From Antedon mediterranea (taxonomy: Eukaryota; Echinodermata; Crinoidea; Comatulida; Antedonidae), in the NCBI RefSeq assembly GCF_964355755.1, contig NC_092670.1:6721001-6785000 (forward strand): a stretch of DNA of 64,000 bases. The letters run 5' to 3'. The notes under the pieces are model-generated. The model worked only from the letters and a program-made list of their open reading frames with translations. It had not been told where the DNA came from and did no database searches. A program made the position numbers and the translations under genes. The first letter of the stretch is position 1. Each line of letters opens with the position of its first letter. Below are positions 45,044 through 56,690 of the stretch, one piece after another.

Positions 45044-45620
45044 GTAACAATGATTTTGTCAGGTTATCAAATTATTTAAAATTGTAATGTCTACTTAGAA
45101 ATGTTCAGGTGGCCGAACATAACCCCAGCTAAAAAAGGTAACATGACTGAGATATACCAATTGTTTTAATAATTGGATGTGACAATACTACATTTTTACA
45201 ACATGTCCAAACAGTCAGATACCTGTGAACCCTACATTGCTGTAATGTTATTTGACGTGACCAGGTAAAAATAGCACATTTGGGACATATGATCTCCATA
45301 CAGTCACCAGTTAAATCAACGTTTTTCAAACATTATGGTTAAATGAAACCTGACTTGTTATGGAGGTCTTCTGACTCTGGGACAGACATAAGCTACATAA
45401 GACTTGTTATTGTTCTGTTTTGTCAATAGACTAGATAGACAGAACACCTGTCATGAATCTATTTTTTTTATGGGCTAGATATTTTCACAACCAGAACTTG
45501 AGAAAAGCTTTTTTTTAAATAATCGTAATTTTCTACTGCAACGCTTACAAACTTAAATCTTATCTCTTAATAATATTTGTTTATATTTTTCGAATATTAA
45601 TATCCAGCACACTTTTTCAG
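45044..45620 (+). other. Intron, copied at 51726-52242
   Basis: Shared with the intron after HYR41 (for example GTGGCCGAACATAACC and GGGCTAGATATTTTCACAAC). About 60 bp around 45157-45215 is missing from the right copy. No exon. Confidence 0.7.
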
Positions 45621-45863
45621 ATACTGAGCTTCCCGAATACATTGGATGTCCTCCTAATATAATTGTCCTGGTTCCTGTTGGAATGGCCAATAAATCTGTA
45701 ACATGGATAGAACCAGCAGCTACTGATAATGCCGGTGTATACAATGTAACATCTACTCACACACCTGGTGATACATTTGAAATTGGCACAGTTACAGTGA
45801 CATACACAACATTTGATACTGCCGGACTAAACACAACTTGTGTATTTGAAGTAACAGTTCAAG
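45621..45863 (+). CDS. HYR30 exon (class D, block 2)
   Basis: Opens DTELPEYIGCPPNIIVLVPV; GMANKSVTWIEPAATDNAGV, GDTFEIGTVTVTYTTFDTAG, ends EVTVQG. First exon of the second 12-exon block. Confidence 0.93.
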
Positions 45864-46306
45864 GTATTTGGTTTATAATGTACAACTGTAATACAAAAAC
45901 GTGCAGACGTCCAACTAAACCTTGATTTATGAAATATAATGTTTTGAATGTATATATGTATACATGAGGTGTATGGGTTTGTTTTTTCATTGATATATTT
46001 ATATACATTATTGTATGTATTGCAAGGTATAACATTTTACAGGCAATTTGATTTTCATTGTAACTCCCCCATCTGCTTTTGTTTATATATCATCGTCCCG
46101 TATATGTGTAGGTTGGATCACACAGACTAATATTTTATTTCCGATTATCAAGCTTTCTTACAGTGAGATCAATCCAGCTTAAGGTGTGTTTACCTAGAGG
46201 GCTTTTAATAACCTCTAAACATTTTAATGGTTTTATCTGCACTATCATCATCACCATCATTGAGGAGTAAATAATTGTCGCGTAATGATTTCTTTTGAAT
46301 CTATAG
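45864..46306 (+). other. Intron, 'empty site' of the gypsy insertion
   Basis: Paralogous to the 7.7 kb intron 32144-39884 but lacks the gypsy element. AT-rich; no feature. Confidence 0.65.
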
Positions 46307-46552
46307 ATACGGAAAATCCTGTGTTTACCAACTGTCCAAATTCCCCAATAGAAGTATTGACTGATGAAGGCCTTGCATATGCCAACGTGTCATGGGATGA
46401 CCCCCAACCTATGGACAATTCTGGCACGTTAACAGTTACTCAAGTGAATTATCCTGGTGATAGTTTTTATGTTGGAACTCATTCTGTTAACATAACAGCT
46501 GAAGATGAAGATGGTAACATTGGTGTCTGCACTTTTGTGATAATTGTCAAAG
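46307..46552 (+). CDS. HYR31 exon (class E, block 2)
   Basis: Opens DTENPVFTNCPNSPIEVLTD; WDDPQPMDNSGT, GDSFYVGTHSVNITAEDEDGN, ends VIIVKG. Starts 6,422 bp after HYR19. Confidence 0.93.
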
Positions 46553-46813
46553 GTAATACTGCTACTGTGTACATCTTTTGTAAATAAGGATGAAGCATAT
46601 TGTAGCCAACGGAACATCCCATTTGAAGATCCTGTAACCGTTTTCATGTTTTTAATTACAACCACCACATTGTATCAGATGTTTGTGCGTGTTTACAGGA
46701 CCATCAGCGCAACCTCACATAAAACGATTGATAGTAAAGTAATAATCTTCCTAAGAACATAATATTATAAAAATTCAACTTAACCTTTTCACATGTCATT
46801 TCCTTTCTTTCAG

Positions 46814-47056
46814 ATGAAGAAGATCCTGTACTAATTGGATGTCCAATGGACATTATTTTGAATACTACAAGTATGCTTTCATATTCTAATGCTACTTGGA
46901 TGACCCCAAATGCTTCAGATAATTCAGGCAATGTTGCCTTAATCTCTACACATAAGCCAGGTGATGGCTTTGCAGCAACAACCACTGAAGTCACTTACAC
47001 AGCAACTGATCCGTATGGAAACGAAGCAATGTGTACATTCAATGTTACTGTAATTG
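46814..47056 (+). CDS. HYR32 exon (class F, block 2)
   Basis: Opens DEEDPVLIGCPMDIILNTTS; SNATWMTPNASDNSGN, GDGFAATTTEVTYTATDPYGN, ends NVTVIG. Confidence 0.93.
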
Positions 47057-47204
47057 GTAAGAATAACGTTTAATTTGTCTTAAACAATTACTATAACACA
47101 TTTCAATGTATTTTCTTTCAAAAAGATACTTTTCATAAAGAGAAAGATAAACTGTACAACAAAATGTACTTTAGATAATGTACTTTTATTAATTTATTAA
47201 ACAG

Positions 47205-47447
47205 ATGCCGAGTCTCCTACTTTGCACTGTGTGTCCAATGTGACTGTGTACACCTACTTCAATTCAGCAACAGCTAATGTAACTTGGCCAATACCAGAAA
47301 CAACAGACAACAGTGGGTTAAAACCTACATTAACCTCTAACTATGAACCAAATACACTGTTCGATATTGGAACAACTCTAGTAATGTACACATCAACAGA
47401 TGCATCAGAAAATGTGCAAACTTGCATGTTCAATGTCACTGTAATTG
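47205..47447 (+). CDS. HYR33 exon (class G, block 2)
   Basis: Opens DAESPTLHCVSNVTVYTYFN; VTWPIPETTDNSGLKPTLTS, LFDIGTTLVMYTSTDASEN. Its TYFN for TDLN and DASEN for DASNN are unique in the class. Confidence 0.93.
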
Positions 47448-47533
47448 GTAAGTACACTTGATATGATGAAGAAAATACATGAAAAAATACAAAAATATGT
47501 ATGTATTTATTTTGTATTTACTTTTTTTTGCAG

Positions 47534-47785
47534 ATAATGAAAATCCTGTATTTGATTGTCCTAGTGGCAACATTATGACATATACAGATGAGTCACAATA
47601 TTATTCAACTGTTTATTGGAATGTGTCAGTTATTGATAATTCAGGTAATGTTACATATAATTGTACAAGTGAATCAGGTGACCAGTTTAAGGCGATTTGG
47701 CCAATTATACAACAAAATGTAAGCTGTATGGCACAGGATCCTTCAGGAAATGACGTATCCTGCTTTTTCACCGTAACAGTCGATG
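47534..47785 (+). CDS. HYR34 exon (class H, block 2)
   Basis: Opens DNENPVFDCPSGNIMTYTDE; SVIDNSGNVTYNCTSES, SCMAQDPSGNDVSC; four Cys kept. Ends VTVDG as HYR22 does. Confidence 0.93.
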
Positions 47786-48415
47786 GTGAGTTTATCATGG
47801 TTGTGAAGATTGTCTTGCACACAAATATGTTTCTTTTACAATTAAAGTCTACAATGTTAAATCAAAATACAAAGACAACAAATAATTGTTTTCAATATTA
47901 ATCTATAAGTTCAGTAAAAACAATTTATCATGGTGTATTTAATTATTGTTCTATATATTTTTAAAAATCTTATCTTAAAAATATTATTACATTAATATTA
48001 TTAACTTGTCCCTCTGTTATTTTTTTTATCTTATGTGGGTTCATCCCACTTTTATTTCCATACATATGTTCTCTTTACATATATTTTTCTATGAACATTT
48101 TCATTTCAATACACTATACATATTATTATATTAACAATGTTAGTTTTGTTCATTTGTTTACATATTATCACATTGATTTTTGTATTTATATTTTCTCTTC
48201 ATAGTTTCCTCTTTATATACATATTATCGATTATCTATAATACATTTTCATTAACAAGATTATTTTTTCATATCTACATGCATATTTATTTCCTAAAATT
48301 ATAATATATTTTATGTTTAATAAATCCATCTAATTTAGCATCTCCTCTCCACTCTGTTGTTTATAGAGTATCAGTCAGCAAGAAATTGTTTAAAATAATT
48401 CTGTTTTTCTTATAG
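47786..48415 (+). other. Enlarged intron, T-rich
   Basis: Paralogous intron after HYR22 is 357 bp; this one is 630 bp, with a T-rich, AT-only stretch (about 48030-48320). No inverted ends or coding potential seen. Confidence 0.5.
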
Positions 48416-48673
48416 ATAATGAGAATCCAAATATAACATGTCTCAGTGACGTTAATAAGACAACAGACAATGGACAACCAACAGCTTGGATTCAATGGGA
48501 TGTTGAATACACAGACAACACAGAATCTCTATATAATCTCAGCCTAACAGGATTAGGTTTAAATTATAATTCATCTGGTGAAAACTTTCCTATTGGAACA
48601 ACAACAATTGAATATACAGCAACTGATGCATTTGAAAACAATGCTAGCTGTACCTTTTATGTCACTGTGCGAG
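48416..48673 (+). CDS. HYR35 exon (class I, block 2)
   Basis: No early Met, so easily missed. Opens DNENPNITCLSDVNKTTDNG (Leu for Pro after Cys); AWIQWDVEYTDNTESLY, ENFPIGTTTIEYTATDAFENN, ends YVTVRG. The GN of the D-x-x-GN turn is EN here. Confidence 0.9.
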
Positions 48674-49016
48674 GTGAATACAAAATTATTTGGTTTACAA
48701 CTATTATTTCTTCTGATTATCCTATGTTCTATCTGCCTATTAATGTCTGCAATATTTCTAAAAGTTAATATTGTTGAATTGCATTTATAACTCAAAACCA
48801 AATCTGAAATAAATCTAGATATCCCATAATAGTGATGATTTATTTTGAGAAATGTACACTGTTTGCGTTTTCAATTGTTAAAGAAATCTGGAGAATTGCT
48901 AAACTTGAGTATAACTTATTTTAATAAATTTTTCTCAGCACAAATATAAAATATAATGATTTGATAAAATAATGTATTTTATCAAATTGCATTTTTCTTT
49001 TATTCTAAATGAACAG

Positions 49017-49259
49017 ACGAAGAAGCTCCATATATGGCTGGTTGTCCAATGGACATTATTTTGAATACTACAAGTATGTTACCATTCACTAATGCTACTT
49101 GGATGACTCCAAAAGCTACAGATAATTCAGGCAATGTTACCTTAATCTCTACACATGTACCTGGTGATGGCTTTGCAGCAACAACAACTCAAGTTACTTA
49201 CACAGCAACTGATCCGTATGGAAACGAAAACATCTGTATATTTAATGTTACTGTAATCG
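49017..49259 (+). CDS. HYR36 exon (class F, block 2)
   Basis: Opens DEEAPYMAGCPMDIILNTTS; NATWMTPKATDNSGN, GDGFAATTTQVTYTATDPYGNEN. Paralogue of HYR24, which lost CP; here CP is intact. Confidence 0.93.
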
Positions 49260-49404
49260 GTAAGTAATATTAAATGTATAACAAACATATATACTTAAAA
49301 TTACCTTAACAGTGCATGTAATTAACCATGTTTTTATGCACAATGTACATGTTAAACTCTTATTTCAAAGTATGAATAAGGTATTTTTTCAATTATTTAC
49401 ACAG

Positions 49405-49647
49405 ATAAAGAGTCTCCTACTTTGGACTGTGTGTCCAATGTTTCCGCGTACACCGATTTAAATTCAGCAACAGCTAATGTATCCTGGCCAATATCAGAAA
49501 CAACAGACAACAGTGGTTTAAAACCTTCATTAACCTCTAACTATGAACCATATACTCTCTTTAATATCGGAACAACTTTAGTAATGTACACGTCAACCGA
49601 TGCATCAAATAATATGAAAACTTGCATTTTCAATGTTACTGTAATTG
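49405..49647 (+). CDS. HYR37 exon (class G, block 2)
   Basis: Opens DKESPTLDCVSNVSAYTDLN; WPISETTDNSGLKPSLTS (Ser for Pro), LFNIGTTLVMYTSTDASNN, ends NVTVIG. Confidence 0.93.
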
Positions 49648-49737
49648 GTAAGTAAAATTGATACGATAAAGAAAATATATGAAAAAAATACTAAAATATG
49701 AAGATATGTTTTTTATTTTGTATTTATTTTATTGCAG

Positions 49738-49989
49738 ATAAAGAATATCCTGTATTTGAATGCCCTAGTGGTAACATTATGTCATATACAGATGAGTCCC
49801 AATCATACTCAACTGTTTATTGGAAGGTATCAGTTACTGATAATTCAGGTAATGTTACATATGGTTGTACGAGTGAATCAGGTGACCAGTTTAATGCCGT
49901 TTGGCCAATAATACAACAAAATGTAAGCTGCATGGCACAGGATCCATCTGGAAATGACGCATCTTGCTTTTTCGCAATTACAATTGAGG
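49738..49989 (+). CDS. HYR38 exon (class H, block 2)
   Basis: Opens DKEYPVFECPSGNIMSYTDE; WKVSVTDNSGNVTYGCTSES loses the sequon of NCT but keeps Cys. Ends ITIEG; donor GTGAGA. Confidence 0.93.
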
Positions 49990-50157
49990 GTGAGAATATT
50001 GTGATTATTGATTTATATTTATTTATTTTTAATAATATAAATATTTGTAAAATCTCAAATCTGAAGTGTAGAATAGCAGATTTTAATGTTTAAAAAAAAA
50101 CATCAATATTATAAATAATTGAATGCATAAACATAATAATGTTATAAACATAATATG

Positions 50158-50222
50158 TTATAAAATCAGATGGAATTGTATACAAACATATTATGTTTGC
50201 ATACAATTCCGTCGGATTTTAC
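50158..50222. repeat. Imperfect hairpin in intron, copy 2
   Basis: Arms TATAAAATCAGATGGAATTG and the inverse CAATTCCGTCGGATTTTA pair over about 29 bp with a few mismatches, around ATACAAACATATTATGTTTGCAT. Better paired than copy 1 at 43365-43450. Confidence 0.7.
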
Positions 50223-50325
50223 ATTGACCAAAATTCATAGGTTTAATAATATTCAATATTACACCATACAAATATATTCAACATTTTCAAGTAACAGAAA
50301 TTATTGTTCTTTTTTTAATTCATAG

Positions 50326-50583
50326 ATAATGAAAACCCAATCATAAAATGTCCAAGTGACTTCAATGTGACAACAGACAATGGAAAAGCAACAGCTTGGA
50401 TTCAATGGGATTTTGAATACACAGACAACACAGAATCTTTGTATGAGCTCAGCCTAACAGGATCAGGTTCAAGTTATAATCAATCTGGTGAAAACTTCTC
50501 TATTGGAACAACAACACTTGAATATACAGTAACTGATGTATTTGGAAACAGTGATAACTGCACATTTATTGTCTTTATACGAG
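50326..50583 (+). CDS. HYR39 exon (class I, block 2)
   Basis: Opens DNENPIIKCPSDFNVTTDNG; AWIQWDFEYTDNTESLY, ENFSIGTTTLEYTVTDVFGN, ends IVFIRG, as HYR27. Confidence 0.92.
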
Positions 50584-50865
50584 GTGAATATACACTAGCA
50601 TTGCTTTTAAAGATTATTTTAAATAATATTTTTATTTTTACACAAGCTATATTGCATAATCGTCCTCTGTACGAAATTTGAATCCAACAAAGACTACTTC
50701 TAAACCTATAAATACCGAAAGTTAGCAAAAACTCGTTTTAGAACATGAACTGTTGTCTTTTGAATTCAATATAGTAAATTGTTATCCACACATTGTCTTA
50801 CGTTTATTGATTATAGAAATTAAAAATTAACTGAATAACCTAATTAGTATTACATCATCATGCAG

Positions 50866-51108
50866 ATATTGAGAAGCCAATGCTGAATTGTCCAGATGGC
50901 ATTGTAAACGTGACTTTGATTGGTGAGGCATATGGTATTGCCAATTGGGTTGAACCAGACATTACAGACAACTCTGGCATCTTTCATGTGAACATTTCAA
51001 ATTACTTTTCTGGTGATCGCTTCTACCCAGGCAACACAACAGTTTATTATTTTGCTGAGGATCCATATGGAAACTCTGTTAATTGTACATTTATTGTTAC
51101 AATCTTTG
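50866..51108 (+). CDS. HYR40 exon (class J, block 2)
   Basis: Opens DIEKPMLNCPDGIVNVTLIG; NWVEPDITDNSGIF, SGDRFYPGNTTVYYFAEDPYGN, ends IVTIFG. Lys for Asn before Pro is its own change. Confidence 0.93.
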
Positions 51109-51485
51109 GTAAGATTAATTACCGTTTCGATTGTTTGTCTTATGTATAACTACAAAGTCAGTCACATGTTTAATAAATATTTAAATTAAATTATAATTTT
51201 TCCTTTCTGCCATTTCGCTCAAATTAAACTAATTAATTGTATTAGTTTAAAATGGCTTTGGCTGCGCAGAAAAATAATTCTAGATCTAGTAAAGAAATGT
51301 CCTTATTCTCAATGATATAAATTTTGGAGGTTTAGGAATAAATAACCAACTATAGACCACGTTGTCATAAAAGAAGGGCACATTTCATTTATTAGTTTAC
51401 AAATCTACCAAAAGAAATCTCATTATTTCCTTATTTCTTAAAAAAATGAATAAAAGCTGACTATTGATGTCTGTTTCTCCCTCAG

Positions 51486-51725
51486 ATGTTGAGATACCGA
51501 TATTTGATCCATGTCCCAGTAATATAGACGTAAACACAGATCCCAGACTGCCATATGCTGTAGTAAATTGGAATATTTCAGTATATGATAACGTTGGTGT
51601 TATTGAACTTAATAGCAACTATGCCCCATTTGATACATTTAATATCACAGTTACAGAGGTAAAATATGTTGCAACAGACTCTGAGGGCAACGAAGCAGAG
51701 TGTACATTTAATGTCACAGTAACAG
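51486..51725 (+). CDS. HYR41 exon (class K, block 2)
   Basis: Opens as HYR29; VNWNISVYDNVGVIELNS, ECTFNVTVTG. Differs from HYR29 at only a few residues (for example D/N and V/A near the centre). Last exon of block 2. Confidence 0.93.
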
Positions 51726-52242
51726 GTAATAATGATTTGGTCAGGTTATCAAATTATTTAAAATTGTAATGTCTACTTACAAATGTTCAGGTGGCCGTAC
51801 ATAACCCTAGCTAAAAAAGGTAACATGACTGAGATATACAGTCCAAACAGTCAGATATCTGTGAACCCAACATTGCTGTAATGTTATTTGACGTGACCAG
51901 GTAAAAAATAGCACATTTGGGACATATTATCTCCATACAGTCACCAGTTAAATCAACGTTTCTCAAACATTATGGTTAAATGAAACCCGACTTGTTATGG
52001 ATATCTTCTGACTCTGGGACAGACATAGGCTACATAAGACTTGTTATTGCTCTGTTTTGTCAATAGACTAGATAGACAGAACACCTAATTTGTTTATGGG
52101 CTAGATATTTTCACAACCAGAACTTGAGAAAAGCTTCTTTAACATAATAGTAATGTTCTAATGCAACTACAAACTTAAATCTTATCTCTTAATAATATTT
52201 GTTTATATTTGTCGAATATTAATATTTAGCACACTTTTTCAG

Positions 52243-52485
52243 ATACTGAGCCTCCTAAATACATTGGATGTCCTACTAATATGATTGTCATGGTTCCTGT
52301 TGGAATGGCCAATAGATCTGTAACATGGATAGAACCAGCAGCTACTGATAATGCCGGAGTATACAATGTAACATCAACTCACAATCCTGGTGATACATTT
52401 GAAATTGGCACAGTTACAGTGACATACACCGCATTTGATACTGCCGGATTAAAAACAACATGTGTGTTTGAAGTAACAGTTCAAG
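52243..52485 (+). CDS. HYR42 exon (class D, block 3 start)
   Basis: Opens DTEPPKYIGCPTNMIVMVPV; GMANRSVTWIEPAATDNAGV, GDTFEIGTVTVTYTAFDTAG. In its N-terminus closer to HYR18 (EPPKYIGCPT), in its middle to HYR30. Confidence 0.93.
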
Positions 52486-52753
52486 GTATTTGTTTGTTGG
52501 TGTACACTTTCTACCACTTACATTTAAACTAATAAGTGGTACAGTTAAGGTTATCCCTATAATTGCGTTGTACTGTAGGTGTGCTCATATACCCTAATGA
52601 TTTATTTCCGATTATCAAGCTTGCGTATAGTGCAATCAATCAAGATTGAGTTTTGCTTATCTAGACGCCTTTTGATAAACTATACATACAGTAATCATCT
52701 TCGTCCTCCTCTATGTGGACTAATTGTACTGATTTATTTTGAATATAATATAG

Positions 52754-52999
52754 ATACAGAAGATCCTGTGTTTATCAACTGCCCAATGTCTCCAATAGAA
52801 GTAGTCACTGATGAAGGCCTTGCATATGCCAACGTGTCATGGGATGAACCCAAACCTATGGACAATTCTGGCATGTTAACAGTTACTCAAGTGAATTATC
52901 CTGGTGATGGATTTTATGTTGGAACTCACTCTGTTAACATTACAGCTGTAGATGAAGATGGTAACATTGGCATCTGCTCTTTTACTGTAATTGTCCAAG
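52754..52999 (+). CDS. HYR43 exon (class E, block 3)
   Basis: Opens DTEDPVFINCPMSPIEVVTD; WDEPKPMDNSGM, GDGFYVGTHSVNITAVDEDGN, ends VIVQG. The duplicated block stops here; the next exon belongs to no block class. Confidence 0.93.
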
Positions 53000-53183
53000 G
53001 TAATCAATGTTTGTGTTGAGCGTGTAGCAGCCTAATGCTTGCTTATTATCATGCACTTTATTCTGCCACATGTAGTTTTACACCAGTGCATTATTTATTT
53101 CTCATTATACTGCCGTTTTTAATGCTATTCCTAAAGTATGCAACATTTCAAGTCATCACAACATATTTCTTTTCTAATTTCAG

Positions 53184-53426
53184 ATAATGAAAATCCGGAA
53201 TTCAATTGCAGCATTGGCAATGTATTAGTGGAAGTAGATATGAACAGTCCTACTGCACAGGCTGATTGGACATTACCAGACGCTACTGATAACGTAGATG
53301 TCGTCAGAATGACACAAAGTCATAACCAGTCATATTATTTTGATATAGGCATGACACTGGTGACTTACAAGGCATGGGATGATGCTGACAATCAAGATTC
53401 ATGCTCATTTTATGTTATTGTAATAG
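53184..53426 (+). CDS. HYR44 exon
   Basis: Opens DNENPEFNCSIGNVLVEVDM (Cys-Ser-Ile instead of Cys-Pro); ADWTLPDATDNVDVV, FDIGMTLVTYKAWDDADNQDSC, ends VIVIG. Singleton; DADNQD replaces the usual GN turn. Confidence 0.9.
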
Positions 53427-53611
53427 GTAATATTTGTTTAAGTTTCATTTTTACAGAGACCATCCAATCAAATACGATTATATAAATATTATATCATATA
53501 GTTACCTGCTCCGATAATTTAATGTTAATTTCTGCTATAATAAATGTAGAATTCGGTTCTGAATATGACAAATTCACAATATCTCTTACTTTAACAATAT
53601 TTATTATACAG

Positions 53612-53857
53612 ATAAATATCCACCAGTAATTTCAGACTGTCCTGATTACCCTGTTATGTCATACACTGACCCTGGTCAAGCTACTGGCACTGCCAACTGG
53701 ACTGAACCAATAGCTTCTGACAATTCAGGTTACCTCAACTGGTATAAATCCAATCTACCATTTTCATTATTCCCAATTGGTGAAACATTGGTGTCCTACA
53801 ACGCAACAGACAACAGTAGTAACACTGCTATCTGTTTGTTTTCGGTTGATATTGTTG
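53612..53857 (+). CDS. HYR45 exon
   Basis: Opens DKYPPVISDCPDYPVMSYTD; ANWTEPIASDNSGY, LFPIGETLVSYNATDNSSN, ends VDIVG. Singleton; MSYTD recalls class H, but only two Cys are present. Confidence 0.92.
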
Positions 53858-54224
53858 GTAAGTTTGCTTTAAGTTTGGCTCTATGGTTCATGGTTTCATG
53901 CAGATTACATATTGTTTTCGCATCTTAGTAATAGTATAATCTTTGTTGGCCATTTGCTGACTCTCATCTTCTTGCAAATAATATAAACTTTTAGTATGTA
54001 TAGAGTGTTATAAAAACATTTTAGTTACAGTTAAAGGTTTTTTTCCTAAAGTAAAATTTAGAAAGTACCTTCACTCTTAGATTAAACGAAACAAAAAAAA
54101 AATCCTTCAATCCACGTATTGTTGTATGTTGTCTTTAACAAAAGTGGAAGAATTTGCTTTCTTACGATGAAAACAAATAAATTACATAATTCTTTTTCTT
54201 GTTATTTTTTTCCGACAAACTTAG
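53858..54224 (+). other. Intron, nothing recognised
   Basis: AT-rich intron between HYR45 and HYR46. No repeat or exon seen. Confidence 0.5.
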
Positions 54225-54470
54225 ACTACGAGGCTCCCATTTTCTATACTTGTCCATCAAATATTACTATGGCTACTGATCCTAATCTAGCATCAGCAAT
54301 AGTGAACTGGAGTGACCCAAGTGTGTCGGACAACAGTGGAGAGATCTTGTTGAGTGTTCAGTCTCATATGTCTGGTGACATGTTTAGAATAGGGCAAACA
54401 TTAGTTGTATATAATGCAACTGATTCTTACAACAACATAGCAGTTTGTTCTTTCATTATTCATATTTATG
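54225..54470 (+). CDS. HYR46 exon
   Basis: Opens DYEAPIFYTCPSNITMATDP; VNWSDPSVSDNSGE, SGDMFRIGQTLVVYNATDSYNN, ends IHIYG. Acceptor AACTTAG lies after an interrupted pyrimidine tract. The GN turn is NN. Confidence 0.91.
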
Positions 54471-54769
54471 GTAAGTGCTGATTTTGTTTTATGATACATA
54501 TGTTGATGTCCTGTAAGATAAGATAACAACCACAGAAGAATTCAGCCCTCTTTATTTAGTATACGTATAGTTTGAAAATGACTTGGCGTGACCGAGTTAT
54601 TTTCCATAATGTTACCTGTGTTGAAAATCATGATAGTGTGTTAAACATAGAAACACTTTTATTTGTAATGATAGTATCTAAATTTTGGTTTCAAGTTGAT
54701 TTTGTTCACTCGAAATGTTTTACATTACATTTAGTATTTCTTCAATTTACTATTGGTAATTTTCAATAG

Positions 54770-55018
54770 ATGATGATGATCCAAACTTGCAGTGCCCATC
54801 TGATATTACAACTAATACAACATATGGCCAACATGACACATACAATGTCACCTGGAGTGATCCGATTGTAAATGACAATTCTGGTGAAGTTATAAAACCA
54901 ACGTCCAAGTACACATCTGGAAACAATGCTTTTAACATTGGAAGTACTGTTGTTATATATGATGCAGTTGATAGCTCAGGCAATGCAGCAATGTGCAACT
55001 TTACAATTACAGTTACTG
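54770..55018 (+). CDS. HYR47 exon (class C)
   Basis: Opens DDDDPNLQCPSDITTNTTYG; VTWSDPIVNDNSGEVIKPTS, FNIGSTVVIYDAVDSSGNAAMC, ends ITVTG. A class C exon 34 kb from the others, so it records an older, long-range copy. Confidence 0.92.
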
Positions 55019-55303
55019 GTAAGTATTCTTTCATTGTTTGTTGTATTTCAATTGAATATAATTTAAAATCAAAGCATTTTATGTACCTTTGCAAAGATGA
55101 AAACAAAACACGAGGCAGAAATAAGTTATTCATCGGGAACCAATGTAATTTCCCGGTATTTTTAAAACATACGCCACAGTTTTTAAACCTTAGTTTATTG
55201 TAGTTCTTATAGTAACCCAGTTTTAGATTAGTATTTAAATATACTTTGATATTTACATTAATTTATTTACAAAGAAATATTACAGTGCTCTATTTTATTT
55301 TAG

Positions 55304-55546
55304 ATAAGGAAAATCCAGTTATCAATAACTGTCCAATTGATACGACAGTAAACACTACTACGGGACTACCGACTGCTAATATATCTTGGATAGAACCAAC
55401 AGCAATTGACAATTCTGGGTATTGGGGTCTCACAGCAGACATAGGACCAGGAAGTGAGTTCCCAATTGGCAATATTGTGGTGACATACACTGCTGAAGAT
55501 CCATATGAAAATACTGCTACGTGTTCATTTACTGTCACTGTAGAAG
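55304..55546 (+). CDS. HYR48 exon
   Basis: Opens DKENPVINNCPIDTTVNTTT; ISWIEPTAIDNSGY, SEFPIGNIVVTYTAEDPYEN, ends VTVEG. Somewhat class A-like (VNTTT) but shorter. Confidence 0.92.
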
Positions 55547-55738
55547 GTATGTTAATACTTATTTTGACCAAAGTGATTATGAAGTAGTCAGTAGCTTTGC
55601 TATTATATATAATTGAAATAAGTACGCTCTCAAAAGGAAAAAAAACAATCAAGTACATCTAATCTGGTACATATACTGTACATGTTTATTTACTTGTTTA
55701 TATGTATAAAGATTTGTGTTATCTTTTTATAATTATAG

Positions 55739-55987
55739 ACATCGAAGCACCAGTGTTTACATTCTGTCCTGATAGTCAGTCAGTAAACACTACTAACGGA
55801 GAATATATCGGTGTTGCTACATGGAACACACCAACAGCTAGCGACAATTCAGAAACTTTACCAATTATCGTTGGCTCACACAACACCACATTTAAATTCC
55901 CAGCTGGGAATACACTGGTACAATACACTGCAACTGATCCATACGATAATGTTAATACGACGTGTACTTTTACCATTACAGTTGAAG
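55739..55987 (+). CDS. HYR49 exon
   Basis: Opens DIEAPVFTFCPDSQSVNTTN; ATWNTPTASDNSET, FKFPAGNTLVQYTATDPYDN, then VNTTCTFTITVEG. Two Cys; Ala replaces Ile of the usual F-x-I-G strand. Confidence 0.91.
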
Positions 55988-56438
55988 GTATTCTTTTGAG
56001 TAATTTCTCTTGTTGATTCATTTCATAGTTATTATTACAATAACATTGATACTGTTTTTCCGTTATTTTCTTATAACTTGTTTTAAGATATTCTATATCT
56101 ACTCAGTACACTATGTAAAATACGATATTAAATACACGTGGATCTGAACTTTTCTCTGCCATGAGCCATCTGAATAAACATTGAAGCTATTTCATTTTAC
56201 AATTATGATAATATATGTTGTCATCATTTGTAATGTATACGTTATAAGCCTATGCCCCTGTGGCCGTTTTTTCACATGTATATATTCTGAGATACCTCTC
56301 CATTTCTTTTTTCTCCATGTTCTTCATATATATACATATATATATATATATATTTAAAGAATGCAAATAAAGAAAGAATGCATTACTGTACTTGTTTCAT
56401 TAAGTTATAATAATATCTAAAAAAACTTGAAATCACAG
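55988..56438 (+). other. Intron with LINE-like 3' tail
   Basis: The stretch about 56240-56377 (TATGCCCCTGTGGCC, an (AT)n run at 56331-56353, then GCAAATAAAGAAAGAATG) resembles a truncated LINE 3' end on the plus strand. The same AAATAAAGAAAGAAAG ending is seen on the LINE fragment at 31349. Confidence 0.45.
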
Positions 56439-56690
56439 ATAATGAAGCACCAATTATTACGTCTTGCCCTGACAATATTGAGACAACTACTGATACTATA
56501 ACAGATTCTACCACTGTGACTTGGACACCTATTACTACAGCTACCGACAACTCGGGTGTAGCACCAAACATCACTACTACTATTGAGCAAGGAGCAACAT
56601 TGGCCATTGGGAATCATACCGTTGATGTAACTGCAACCGACAGTTCTGGAAACATCAACACCACATGTTTTTTTAATATTGAAGTTTTAG
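56439..56690 (+). CDS. HYR50 exon, Thr-rich
   Basis: Opens DNEAPIITSCPDNIETTTDT; TVTWTPITTATDNSGV, TLAIGNHTVDVTATDSSGN, then INTTCFFNIEVLG. Two residues longer between W and DNSG than the consensus. Thr-rich first half may carry O-glycans (inference). Confidence 0.9.
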
